From Amycolatopsis vastitatis (GTDB taxonomy: Bacteria > Actinomycetota > Actinomycetes > Mycobacteriales > Pseudonocardiaceae), in contig NZ_NMUL01000004.1 in assembly GCF_002234595.1 (NCBI RefSeq), positions 62,001 to 126,000 of the forward strand: a stretch of DNA of 64,000 bases, read 5' to 3'. Position 1 is the first letter of the stretch. Each line of letters begins with the position of its first letter. Of the stretch, positions 33,031 to 41,074 are shown one piece after another. The notes below the pieces were generated by a model. The model saw only the letters and a program-made list of their open reading frames with translations, did not search any database and had not been told where the DNA came from. Both the position numbers and the translations under genes were made by a program.

Positions 33031-33056
33031 GGGCCGCCCCGCGGGGCGGCCCTTTT
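33031..33056 (+). terminator. Intrinsic terminator after doxX-like gene
   Basis: GGGCCGCCCCG and its exact complement (33031-33052) followed by TTTT; between convergent genes. Confidence 0.85.
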
Positions 33057-33062
33057 CGTGCG

Positions 33063-34352
33063 CTACTTCTCCAGGATCGCGGTGACGCCCTGGCCGCCGG
33101 CCGCGCAGATGGAGATCAGGCCCCGGCCGGACCCCTTCTCGTGCAGCAGCTTCGCCAGCGTCGCGACGATCCGGCCGCCGGTCGCGGCGAACGGGTGCCC
33201 GGCCGCCAGCGACGAGCCGTTGACGTTGAGCTTCGCCCGGTCGATCGTGCCGAGCGGCTCGTCCAGGTCCAGCTTCTCCTTGGCGAACGCCGGGTCCTCC
33301 CACGCCTTGAGCGTGGCCAGCACCTGCGACGCGAAAGCCTCGTGGATCTCGTAGAAGTCGAAGTCCTGCAAGGAAAGCCCGGCCCGCGCCAGCATCCGCG
33401 GCACGGCGTAGGCGGGCGCCATCAGGAGTCCTTCGTCCCCGTGGACGTAGTCGACGGCCGCGGTCTGCGAGAACGTCAGGTACGCCAGCACCGGCAGCTT
33501 GTGCGCCTTCGCCCACTCGTCGGTGGCCAGCAGGACCGTCGACGCGCCGTCGGTCAGCGGCGTCGAGTTGCCCGCGGTCATCGTGCCGTTCGGGCCGCCG
33601 AAGGCCGGCTTGAGCTTGGCGAGCTTCTCCGCCGTCGAGTCCGGGCGGAGGTTCTGGTCGCGGGCGAGCTTGAGGAACGGCGTCACGAGGTCGTCGAAGA
33701 ACCCGCGCTCGTAGGCGGCGGCGAGCTTCTGGTGACTGCTCGCGGCCAGTTCGTCCTGTGCCTCCCGGGTGATCTCCCAGGCCTTCGCGGTCAGCGCGGC
33801 GTGCTCGCCCATCGACAGGCCGGTGCGCGGCTCGGAGTTGCGCGGGATCGCCGGCACGATGTGGCCGGGCCGGATCTTCGCGACGAGCTTGAGCCGGTCG
33901 CCGAGCGTCTTCGCGGCGTTGAGCCCGATCAGGATCTGGCGCAGGTCCTCGTTCACGGCCAGCGGCGCGTCGCTCGTGGTGTCGACGCCGCCGGCGATGG
34001 CCGAGTCGATCTGGCCGAGCGCGATCTTGTTGGCGACATTGACGATGGCCTGCAGCCCGGTGCCGCACGCCATCTGGACGTCGGACGCCGGTGTCGCGGG
34101 CGAGAGCTTGCTGCCCAGCACGCTCTCGCGGGCCAGGTTGAAGTCCTTCGAGTGCTTGAGCACCGCGCCGGCGGCGACCTCGCCGATCACCTCGCCCTGC
34201 AGCGAGAAGCGGCTGACCAGGCCGTCGAGCGCGGCGGTGAACATGTCCTGGTTGGACGCCTTCGCGTACGGCCCGTTGGACCGCGCGAACGGGATCCGGT
34301 TGCCGCCGATGATCGCGACTTTGCGGACCGCTGGGGTTTTCTTCGGCGGCAT
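33063..34352 (-). CDS. fadA2: Acetyl-CoA acyltransferase (thiolase), FadA2-like
   Basis: A 429-residue thiolase. Active-site cysteine in VQMACGTGLQAI (about residue 98), histidines in IHEAF (GHEAF-type box) and in NVNGSSLAAGHPFAATGGR, and the terminal CAAGGQG loop with the second cysteine. It cleaves or forms 3-ketoacyl-CoA in fatty-acid metabolism. Arrangement divergent from FabG4 and HtdX genes mirrors Rv0243/Rv0242c/Rv0241c of Mycobacterium tuberculosis, which supports the name. A palindromic operator lies between the divergent starts. Confidence 0.92.
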   Translation of the reverse strand: MPPKKTPAVRKVAIIGGNRIPFARSNGPYAKASNQDMFTAALDGLVSRFSLQGEVIGEVAAGAVLKHSKDFNLARESVLGSKLSPATPASDVQMACGTGLQAIVNVANKIALGQIDSAIAGGVDTTSDAPLAVNEDLRQILIGLNAAKTLGDRLKLVAKIRPGHIVPAIPRNSEPRTGLSMGEHAALTAKAWEITREAQDELAASSHQKLAAAYERGFFDDLVTPFLKLARDQNLRPDSTAEKLAKLKPAFGGPNGTMTAGNSTPLTDGASTVLLATDEWAKAHKLPVLAYLTFSQTAAVDYVHGDEGLLMAPAYAVPRMLARAGLSLQDFDFYEIHEAFASQVLATLKAWEDPAFAKEKLDLDEPLGTIDRAKLNVNGSSLAAGHPFAATGGRIVATLAKLLHEKGSGRGLISICAAGGQGVTAILEK

Positions 34353-34385
34353 GACTTCACCTCTCTGGTCGTGTCCCTCACACTT

Positions 34386-34407
34386 TAACCTACTCGGGAG
34401 TAGGTTA
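34386..34407. promoter_or_regulatory. Palindromic operator in fadA2-fabG4 divergent promoter
   Basis: TAACCTACTC-GG-GAGTAGGTTA, perfect 10-bp arms. It overlaps likely -10 boxes for both genes (TAGACT rightward, TAAAGT leftward). A related site is at 37350-37368. Confidence 0.75.
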
Positions 34408-34444
34408 GACTGCGAAGTGACGCAGACTGCACGGGAGGCAACCG

Positions 34445-35779
34445 ATGGCTGACAGGTACCAGCAGTTCACGAAAACCCCGTTGGGGAAGTTCGTGGTGCC
34501 GAAGCTCGGCCTGCCCAGCCCCGCCACGCTGCGCCGGTACCAGCCCGGACAGCCCGCCCTCGAGGGTCCCGCACTTCTCGGCGCCGCGCCCGGCGGGCGG
34601 CTGGAGAAGACCCTCCGCGACCAACTCGCCGACGCGGGCATCGAGGTGATCTCCGCCGCGGCCGACCGGCACGCGGCACTGGTCTTCGACGCCACCGGCG
34701 TCAACGACCCGGCCCGCCTGCGCGAGGTCTATGACTTCTTCCACCCGGTGATCCGCAGCGTCGGCCCGTCCGGCCGGGTCGTCGTGCTGGGCACCCCGCC
34801 GGAGCAGGTCGAGGGCCGCGAGCGGATCGCGCAGCGCGCACTCGAAGGTTTCATCCGTTCGGTGGGCAAGGAGCTGAAGCGCGGCGCGACCGCCCAGCTC
34901 GTGTACGTCGCCGATGGCGCCGAAGAGGCGACGGAGTCGACCCTGCGCTTCCTGCTCTCGGCCAAGTCGGCGTTCGTCGACGCGCAGGTCATCCGGATCG
35001 GCACCGAAGGCAAGACGGCCGCCGCGCCGGCCAGCTGGGAAAAGCCCCTCGAGGGCAAGGTCGCGCTGGTCACCGGCGCGTCCCGCGGCATCGGCGCGGC
35101 GATCGCCGAGGTGCTGGCCCGCGACGGCGCGCACGTCGTCGCGCTCGACATCCCCGCCCAGGGCGCGGACCTGTCGAAGGTCGCCAACAAGGTCGGCGGG
35201 TCGGCGTTGCAGCTCGACATCACTTCGCCGAGCGCGCCCGCGAAGCTCGCGGAGTACCTGAAGGAGCGTCACGGCGGCGTCGACGTCGTCGTGCACAACG
35301 CGGGCATCACGCGGGACAAGACGCTGGGTAACATGAGCGAGAGCGCCTGGGACTCGGTGATCGCCGTCAACCTGGCTTCGCAGCTCGCGGTGAACGACAA
35401 GCTGCTCGCCGATCGCGTGCTGAACGAGAACGGCCGCATCGTCGGCGTCTCGTCGATCGCGGGCATCGCCGGCAACGTCGGCCAGACGAACTACGCGACG
35501 TCGAAGGCGGGCGTCATCGGCATGGTGAACGTCGGCGCACCGCAGCTCGCGGAGTACGGCGGCACGATCAACGCCGTCGCGCCCGGGTTCATCGAGACCA
35601 AGATGACGGCCGCGGTCCCGCTGTTCATCCGCGAAGCCGGGCGGCGGCTGTCCAGCCTCGGCCAGGGCGGGCTGCCGGTCGACGTCGCCGAGACGATCGC
35701 CTGGTACGCGAACCCGGCGTCGGCCGCGGTGAACGGCAACGTGGTCCGCGTCTGCGGCCAGGCCCTGCTGGGGGCGTGA
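34445..35779 (+). CDS. fabG4: 3-oxoacyl-[ACP/CoA] reductase, FabG4-like (two Rossmann domains)
   Basis: A 444-residue SDR with the high-molecular-weight FabG layout: an N-terminal degenerate flavodoxin-like half (residues 1-200) and a C-terminal catalytic SDR half (TGASRGIGAAIAEVL at about 213, VHNAGITRD, GVSSIAGIAGNVGQTNYATSKAG with catalytic Ser, Tyr and Lys). It reduces 3-ketoacyl-CoA or -ACP with NADH. It forms an operon with the MaoC-type hydratase one base behind its stop, as in the mycobacterial Rv0242c-Rv0241c pair. Confidence 0.93.
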   Translation: MADRYQQFTKTPLGKFVVPKLGLPSPATLRRYQPGQPALEGPALLGAAPGGRLEKTLRDQLADAGIEVISAAADRHAALVFDATGVNDPARLREVYDFFHPVIRSVGPSGRVVVLGTPPEQVEGRERIAQRALEGFIRSVGKELKRGATAQLVYVADGAEEATESTLRFLLSAKSAFVDAQVIRIGTEGKTAAAPASWEKPLEGKVALVTGASRGIGAAIAEVLARDGAHVVALDIPAQGADLSKVANKVGGSALQLDITSPSAPAKLAEYLKERHGGVDVVVHNAGITRDKTLGNMSESAWDSVIAVNLASQLAVNDKLLADRVLNENGRIVGVSSIAGIAGNVGQTNYATSKAGVIGMVNVGAPQLAEYGGTINAVAPGFIETKMTAAVPLFIREAGRRLSSLGQGGLPVDVAETIAWYANPASAAVNGNVVRVCGQALLGA

Positions 35780-35780
35780 C

Positions 35781-36623
35781 GTGGCGATCCGCGAACTCGA
35801 CAGCACACCGAGCCTGGCCACGCTCTACCCGAAGGCGCTGCTCGGCGGCGTCCTGCACAAGCCGTCGGGCGGCGAACTGCCGGACACGGAGCTGGTGCGC
35901 ACGGGCGTCGTCGTCGATCCGGCCCACCTGGCCGCGTACAACACGGTGTGCGGCTTCCGGCTGAGCGACGAGCTGCCCGCGACGTACCCGCACATGCTGG
36001 CGTTCCCGCTGCAGATGGCGCTGATGACCGAGCCGGGTTTCCCGTTCCCGCTGCTCGGCATGGTGCACGTGGCGAACCGGATCACCCAGCACCGCGCGTT
36101 GCGGCTGGCCGAGCCGCTGACCGTGCGCGTGCGGGCGGAGAACCTGCGCCCGCACGAGAAGGGCCGTCAGTTCGACGTCGTCAGCGAAGCTTGGACCGGC
36201 GACGACCTGGTGTGGACCGACGTCAGCACGTACCTGCGTCGCGGCTCGGGGTCCGGATCTCCTTCGCGGCGTGAGCAGCTGGCGCCGCCGACACCGGACG
36301 CGATCTGGCGGGTCCCGGGCGACATCGGCCGGCGCTACGCGGAGGTCTCGGGCGACCGCAACCCGATCCACCTGTACGCGCTGACGGCGCGCCTCTTCGG
36401 CTTCCCGCGCGCGATCGCGCACGGGATGTGGACGAAGGCGCACGCGCTGGCGGCGTTCGAGGGCCGGCTGCCGGAGGCGTTCACGGTGGACGTGCGCTTC
36501 AAGCAGCCGGTGCTGCTGCCGGCCAAGGCGGGCTTCACGTCGTGGGCCACTCCGGACGGGTGGGCGTTCGAGCTGTGGAGCAAGTCGAAGCCGCACCTGG
36601 AGGGGACGATCAGCTCACTCTGA
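35781..36623 (+). CDS. htdX: MaoC-family (R)-hydratase/dehydratase, HtdX-like
   Basis: Double hot-dog protein of 280 residues. The C-terminal hot dog holds the hydratase-2 motif YAEVSGDRNPIHLYALTARLFGF followed by AIAHGMW, with catalytic Asp and His; the N-terminal half is the degenerate partner. It dehydrates 3-hydroxyacyl thioesters after the FabG4 step. GTG start directly after the fabG4 stop; the 3' end overlaps the convergent TetR gene by nine bases. Confidence 0.92.
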   Translation: MAIRELDSTPSLATLYPKALLGGVLHKPSGGELPDTELVRTGVVVDPAHLAAYNTVCGFRLSDELPATYPHMLAFPLQMALMTEPGFPFPLLGMVHVANRITQHRALRLAEPLTVRVRAENLRPHEKGRQFDVVSEAWTGDDLVWTDVSTYLRRGSGSGSPSRREQLAPPTPDAIWRVPGDIGRRYAEVSGDRNPIHLYALTARLFGFPRAIAHGMWTKAHALAAFEGRLPEAFTVDVRFKQPVLLPAKAGFTSWATPDGWAFELWSKSKPHLEGTISSL

Positions 36624-37271
36624 CGGCTTCCAGACCGCGCCTTCGATGAGGTCGTTGAAGCCGAGCCAGACGAGGTTCATCAGCCACGAAGCCAGGACGC
36701 CGTCGGAGATGTCGGGGTGGTCGAGGGCCCAGTCGGCCAGCGACTCGGCCGCCCCGACCAGGGACGCCGCCAGGCCTTCGCCGGAGAACTCGGCCTGCTC
36801 GCCGACGCCCTTGCGGGTGCCGGCGGAGACGACGAGCGCCGCGACCAGCTGAATCGCGCGCGCCCGCATGTCGGTGATCTCCGCGGCGAACGCACCGCCG
36901 ACGGTCAGGGCCTGGCGGTGCAGGACCGTCCACGACTCGCGGTACTCGGCGACGAAGCGGTAGAAGGACCGCAGGCCGTGCCAGAGCTGCATGTCGGGCG
37001 GCAGGTCGGGCTGCACGCCGGCCTGGATGGCCTCGAGCAGTCGCGTCGCCTCGCGGCGGATGCACGCGCCGAAGAGGTCCTCCTTCGAGCCGAGGTAGGT
37101 GTAGATCATCGGCTTCGAGACCCCGGCGACGTCGGAGATCTCGTCCATCGACGCGGCGTGGTAGCCGTGACGCGAGAAGACCTGGACGGCCGCGTCCAGG
37201 ATCTGCCGCTCACGCACCGCGCGCGGCAGCCGCCTGGCCCGTTCGGGCGGACGCTGATCTTCCTCTGACAC
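36615..37271 (-). CDS. TetR-family regulator of the fadA2/fabG4/htdX region
   Basis: A 218-residue regulator: HTH in residues 20-66 (QILDAAVQVFSRHGYHAASMDEISDVAGVSKPMIYTYLGSKEDLF broken by a turn) and a helical ligand domain. The GTG at 37271 is chosen because AGGAGG lies five bases upstream; a longer frame to 37337 adds a basic stretch without merit. Operator-like sites that share a core are found both before fadA2/fabG4 and just upstream of this gene, so it likely represses both, perhaps sensing an acyl-CoA. Confidence 0.88.
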   Translation of the reverse strand: MSEEDQRPPERARRLPRAVRERQILDAAVQVFSRHGYHAASMDEISDVAGVSKPMIYTYLGSKEDLFGACIRREATRLLEAIQAGVQPDLPPDMQLWHGLRSFYRFVAEYRESWTVLHRQALTVGGAFAAEITDMRARAIQLVAALVVSAGTRKGVGEQAEFSGEGLAASLVGAAESLADWALDHPDISDGVLASWLMNLVWLGFNDLIEGAVWKPSE

Positions 37272-37349
37272 GCTGGACCTCCTCGTTGCTGCCCGGAGAC
37301 GGTACCGGCAGCGGACCCGTCTGAGTGATTTCGGCACGCTTGCCCGCCT

Positions 37350-37368
37350 ACCTACTCGTGGGTAGTAT
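37350..37368. promoter_or_regulatory. Second operator, upstream of TetR and SCP2 genes
   Basis: ACCTACTCGTGGGTAGTAT matches the 34388-34406 half-site arrangement ACCTACTCGGGAGTAGGTT at 15 of 19 positions; lies between divergent TetR and SCP2-type genes. Confidence 0.6.
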
Positions 37369-37397
37369 TACTCTCGGGTAACTGGAGAGGGGTGACC

Positions 37398-38060
37398 ATG
37401 GCCGAAAACGCCGGGATGACCAGCGCCGATCGGATGGCGGACCTCCGTGGCGCGGCCCTGCTCGACGCGCTGGAGCGACTCGACCCGCTGGGGCCGGAGG
37501 CCCACTCCCTCGACGTCAACGCCCTCGCCGAAGCCCTCGACCCCGGCGAGCTCCGCAAGGACGACTTCAGCCGTTTCTTGAAGGCCCTGCTCACGCTGGC
37601 TACGCGTGCTCCGGCGTTCGACTTGAGCAAGGTCGAGCCGGCCCGCTTCGCGTCCCTGGTGGCCTCGGCGTCGCGCGCGCAGCTGGAGAGCGTCGTCGCG
37701 GACCGGCAGCTGCGGGAGCGCATGCTGGACGAGATCTTCGCTCGCATGGGCGCGCACCTCAGGCCGGACCGAGCCCGCGACCTGCAAGCGGTGGTCCACT
37801 GGCGCCTCTCGGGCGGAGCAGGTGAAGGCGGCTACGACCGCTACGAGACGGCGATTTCCCACGGTGCGTGCACGGTGAGCCGCGAGATGCGCTCTTCTGC
37901 GCGAGTCACCATCACCATCGCGCCGGCTGACTTCTTCCGGCTCATCACCCACCAGGCAACGCCGGCCGTGTTGTTCGTCACGGGAAGAATCAAAGTCAAA
38001 GGTGACTTGGCCTTCGCGGCCGGCTTGATCGGATTCTTCGACCTGCCCCACCCCGTATAG
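37398..38060 (+). CDS. SCP2-like sterol-binding-domain protein (copy 1)
   Basis: A 220-residue protein with an SCP2-like domain at the C-terminus (VVHWRLSGGAGEGGYDRYETAIS, then VTITIAPADFFRLITHQATPAVLFVTGRIKVKGDLAFAAGL). The N-terminal 110 residues are helical. The C-terminal pattern of a strand, D-F-F-R-L and G-R-I-K-V-K-G-D is characteristic of lipid-binding SCP2 folds. ATG at 37398, seven bases after GAGAGGGG. A paralogue follows. Binding of lipid or acyl ligand and coupling to the nearby fatty-acid genes are inferred. Confidence 0.8.
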   Translation: MAENAGMTSADRMADLRGAALLDALERLDPLGPEAHSLDVNALAEALDPGELRKDDFSRFLKALLTLATRAPAFDLSKVEPARFASLVASASRAQLESVVADRQLRERMLDEIFARMGAHLRPDRARDLQAVVHWRLSGGAGEGGYDRYETAISHGACTVSREMRSSARVTITIAPADFFRLITHQATPAVLFVTGRIKVKGDLAFAAGLIGFFDLPHPV

Positions 38061-38129
38061 TTCGTCCTCGTGCCTCGAAACGCAAAATGGCGCCTCCACC
38101 GCCCCCGCCGTGTCCACGGCGGACACGCG

Positions 38130-38681
38130 GTGAACGCGTTCGCGGAGAAGCTGGTCCTCGGGAGTTTGTCGCCCGCCCAGTTCATCCAGGTCCTGGAAAC
38201 CCTGCACATGCTGGGAGAAGCGGGCGCGGGCATCGAGCTGAGCTCGTTGTCGACGGACGTCCTGGTCGACGTGGTCCGGCGCGCATCCCGTGAGCAGCTG
38301 AAGGCGATCGCCGAACACCCGGAGCTGCGCGCGGTTTTCCTGGACGAGATATTCCGGCGAATGTCAGAGCATTTCCTGCCGGACCGAGCCCGCCACGTGG
38401 ATTTCGTGGTTTCCTGGCGCTTTTCCGAAGGAGCAGGCGAAGACGGCTACGACCGTTTCCAGACGGTAATCGAGGACGGCGTGTGCGTCTCTTCGACAGA
38501 CTTGTCCCGCACCCCGGACACGACGATCACGCTGTCGGTGGAGGACTTCATCCGCATGGCCACGGGCAACGCGGCGGTAGCAGCGATGTTCGTGACGGGC
38601 CGGGTGAAGGTGAGGGGCGAGTACGCGCCGGCGGTGCGGTTCTCGAGCTACTTCGACCTCCCCAAACCGACCGGGGACTAG
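38130..38681 (+). CDS. SCP2-like protein (copy 2)
   Basis: Paralogue of the previous gene, 183 residues from the GTG at 38130. Both share the segment E-x-x-x-R-M-x-x-H-x-x-P-D-R-A-R followed by VVSWRFSEGAGEDGYDRF, and the C-terminal FVTGRVKVRGEYAPAVRFSSYF. An earlier GTG at 38070 would add 20 basic residues without match in the paralogue, and a small hairpin (CGTGTCC/GGACACG) lies between the two starts, so the start is uncertain. Tandem duplication of the SCP2 unit. Confidence 0.78.
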   Translation: MNAFAEKLVLGSLSPAQFIQVLETLHMLGEAGAGIELSSLSTDVLVDVVRRASREQLKAIAEHPELRAVFLDEIFRRMSEHFLPDRARHVDFVVSWRFSEGAGEDGYDRFQTVIEDGVCVSSTDLSRTPDTTITLSVEDFIRMATGNAAVAAMFVTGRVKVRGEYAPAVRFSSYFDLPKPTGD

Positions 38682-38735
38682 CTGTCGCAGCTGGGTGACA
38701 CCAAACTGTCGGTGTCCCACCTTAGAGTGGTCTTC

Positions 38736-39932
38736 ATGAGCCTCGCTGACGTGGACCAGGAGCATGTCCTCAAAGCTCTCGCTGAGTTCGATGATCTCGG
38801 CCGTGAAGCGTTCCTCGACAAGTACGGCTTCGGTCAGGCGCGGCGGTATGTCGTGCTCTACGGCGGCCAGCAATACGACTCGAAGGCGCTCTTGGGCGCG
38901 TCTCACGGATATGCGACAGGCCAGGCTCTAACCGCGGCAGAGTTCAGTGGCGGATTGCAGACCGTGGTAGCGCGGTTGACCGACTTGGGCTTCGACGTCC
39001 GAGATCGCAACGTCATGCCGGCTGCGGGCGCTGCGCCAGGCTTTGGCGATATCCCCGGTTACCCGGAAGGTTCGGTGTTTGCCAGCCGGGCTGAGGTGGC
39101 GGCCAGCGGAGTCCATCGTGCGCTCCAGTCAGGCATCGTCGGCACCGGCAAAACGGGTGCTGAGTCCATCGTGTCGTCCGGTGGTTACGAGGATGATGAC
39201 GATCACGGAGATGAGTTGCTCTACACCGGACACGGAGGTCGAGACAGCCGCGGCCGGCAGGTGGCAGATCAGACGTTCGACGCCCCGGGAAACGCTGCTT
39301 TGCGAACAAGCTGGTTGACCAACGCGCCGGTTCGGGTGGTGCGTGGCGCGGATCCAAAGTCGCCGTACGCGCCTGACACGGGCTACCGTTACGACGGCTT
39401 GTTTCGAGTTGACGACGCCGTCATGGTGTCGGGCCAGGGCGGACATCAGATCTGTCGGTTCCGCATGGTGAAGATGAGCGTGGGAGTGGACGTAACCTTC
39501 GGCAGGCAAGACGTCTTGTTGCCGGCTGAACAGCAGCACCCTGAAGCTCCGCTGGGCAACGCGCAACCAGAACGCAAGCAGGTCAGGACACAGCGAACCG
39601 TCCGTTCGACCGATGTTGTGGAGTACGTGAAGAAGATGTACGACCACACCTGTCAGATCTGCGGTGTCCGTCTGTCAGTGGGCGATGGCAAAGGATATTC
39701 AGAAGGTGCGCACATCCAAGCTCTCGGGGGCCTCCACCGCGGGCCCGACCTGCCGCCCAACGTGCTCTGCCTTTGTCCCAACTGCCACGTGCAGTTCGAC
39801 CGCGGGGCGATTGTCGTCGATCCTGATCTGACGGTTGTTCGCCACGGCCGACCTGCGGGGATGTTGACCGTGCAGGAATCACACAACCTCGGGAGTCAGT
39901 TCCTCGAGTACCACCGCAAGGTGCACTCGTGA
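38736..39932 (+). CDS. Type IV restriction endonuclease, ScoMcrA-like (head-SRA-HNH)
   Basis: A 398-residue modification-dependent nuclease. Residues 1-85 form the ScoMcrA N-terminal head (EFDDLGREAFLDKYGFGQARRYVV, YDSKALLGASHGYATGQ), about 115-265 an SRA-YDG domain that flips modified bases (F-x-S-R-A-E-V, SGGYEDDDDHGDELLYTGHGG, G-Y-R-Y-D-G-L), and 310-398 an HNH nuclease (DHTCQICG, EGAHIQALGG, NVLCLCPNCHVQFD). Streptomyces ScoMcrA cuts phosphorothioate- and 5-methylcytosine-containing DNA; a separate sulphur-binding domain is not seen here. Codon choice is visibly less GC-rich than neighbours (many GAT, GAA, TTG), a sign of transfer. Leaderless ATG likely. Confidence 0.9.
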   Translation: MSLADVDQEHVLKALAEFDDLGREAFLDKYGFGQARRYVVLYGGQQYDSKALLGASHGYATGQALTAAEFSGGLQTVVARLTDLGFDVRDRNVMPAAGAAPGFGDIPGYPEGSVFASRAEVAASGVHRALQSGIVGTGKTGAESIVSSGGYEDDDDHGDELLYTGHGGRDSRGRQVADQTFDAPGNAALRTSWLTNAPVRVVRGADPKSPYAPDTGYRYDGLFRVDDAVMVSGQGGHQICRFRMVKMSVGVDVTFGRQDVLLPAEQQHPEAPLGNAQPERKQVRTQRTVRSTDVVEYVKKMYDHTCQICGVRLSVGDGKGYSEGAHIQALGGLHRGPDLPPNVLCLCPNCHVQFDRGAIVVDPDLTVVRHGRPAGMLTVQESHNLGSQFLEYHRKVHS

Positions 39933-40400
39933 TCAGCCCTCGATGACGCGACCCTCGATCACCGTCGGCTGGTCGCGTCGGCGTGGCTCCTCGCTGACGA
40001 CCTCGCTGTCCACCACCATCACCGGCCCTCGCCGGCGGTTGGCGAACCGCACCGCCCTCTTCTCCATCCGCCGCAGCCACAACCGGCGGGCCACCGCGCG
40101 CGACGGCGGGAGGATCAGCAGCAGCCCGAGCACGTCACTCACGAAACCCGGGATCAGGATCAACACCCCACCGAGCCCGACGAGCATTCCGTCGGTGAGT
40201 TCCTTCTCCGCCGGTTGCCCAGCCCTGGCGGCCGAAACGAACGCCCTCATCGCCTTGCCGCCCTCGCGGCGGGCGAGCCACGAGCCCAGGAACGCTCCGG
40301 CCAGCAGGAGGCCCAGCGTGCCGAGCACGCCGACGGCCGAACCCACCGCCCAGATCGCGGCGATCTCGGCGAAAACGTAGAGCAAGAACGCGACAGCCAT
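39933..40400 (-). CDS. fxsA: FxsA-family membrane protein
   Basis: A 155-residue protein: hydrophobic segments at the N-terminus (AFLLYVFAEIAAIWAVG, GTLGLLLAGAFLGSWLARREGG) and centre (DGMLVGLGGVLILIPGFVSDVLGLLLILPPSR), the latter the hallmark of FxsA. The C-terminus is basic. ATG at 40400. It abuts the restriction gene with one base between stops. FxsA suppresses F-plasmid exclusion in E. coli; its actinobacterial role is unclear. Confidence 0.9.
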   Translation of the reverse strand: MAVAFLLYVFAEIAAIWAVGSAVGVLGTLGLLLAGAFLGSWLARREGGKAMRAFVSAARAGQPAEKELTDGMLVGLGGVLILIPGFVSDVLGLLLILPPSRAVARRLWLRRMEKRAVRFANRRRGPVMVVDSEVVSEEPRRRDQPTVIEGRVIEG

Positions 40401-40442
40401 ACCCGTACAACGCACAACCTGTCCGATTTGCTCCCGGCCCGG

Positions 40443-40994
40443 TCAGCGCAGCAAGGTGGCGACCATCGATCGCAGCCCCGCGGCCAGGCGGTCTGTCTCG
40501 CCCGTCCTCAAGAACCGCAGCATCAGGTCGCTGTGCAACGAGCCCAGCAGCAGGTGCGCGACCAGGTCGGCGTCGAGCGAAGATGCCGCCGACGCGATCA
40601 GTCCTGACACGTGCGCGTGCCACGACAGGTAGATCGGGCTGCTCAGGCGGTCCGTCGACGCCTGCTCGAACGCCGCCATCACCTTGACGTTCTTCGAAGC
40701 CAGTTCGATCACCGCGTCGAAGAACGCTGCCAGACGGTCGGCTGGGGGTGCGCCGGGGCCCAGCGGGGGCGGGCCCGACTCCAAAGCGGACGACAGCGCC
40801 TGGACTCGTGACTCCACCAGCGCGCGCATCAGGCCTTCGCGGTTGCCGAAGCGATGGAACACCGTCCCCTTGCCCACGCCGGCCGCGGCCGCGACGCGGT
40901 CCATCGACACCTGGGCGAGGTCGTGCGTCGACAACAACTCCTCTGTCGCGCGCAGGATCGCGCGGCGGTTGCGGGCCGCGTCGGCGCGCTCCAT
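40443..40994 (-). CDS. TetR-family regulator, divergent from broken oxidoreductase
   Basis: A 183-residue TetR protein with HTH at residues 10-55 (RAILRATEELLSTHDLAQVSMDRVAAAAGVGKG, VFHRFGNREGLM). The ATG at 40994 has GAGGAGTAGCC before it; the upstream MDHQ start is rejected. Two near-identical 15-bp sites in the divergent gap point to autoregulation and control of the oxidoreductase at 41075. Confidence 0.88.
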   Translation of the reverse strand: MERADAARNRRAILRATEELLSTHDLAQVSMDRVAAAAGVGKGTVFHRFGNREGLMRALVESRVQALSSALESGPPPLGPGAPPADRLAAFFDAVIELASKNVKVMAAFEQASTDRLSSPIYLSWHAHVSGLIASAASSLDADLVAHLLLGSLHSDLMLRFLRTGETDRLAAGLRSMVATLLR

Positions 40995-41011
40995 GGCTAC
41001 TCCTCGACAAC

Positions 41012-41060
41012 TTGACTGGTGGTCCATATAGTAGGCGACCGTAAGTTGACTGACAGTCCA
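41012..41060. promoter_or_regulatory. Paired operator sites TTGACTG-N3-GTCCA
   Basis: TTGACTGGTGGTCCA (41012-41026) and TTGACTGACAGTCCA (41046-41060) are direct repeats, starts 34 bp apart. The second contains the perfect palindrome GACTG-A-CAGTC. Both lie between divergent TetR and oxidoreductase starts. Confidence 0.6.
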
Positions 41061-41074
41061 GTTAAGGGGTGGCG

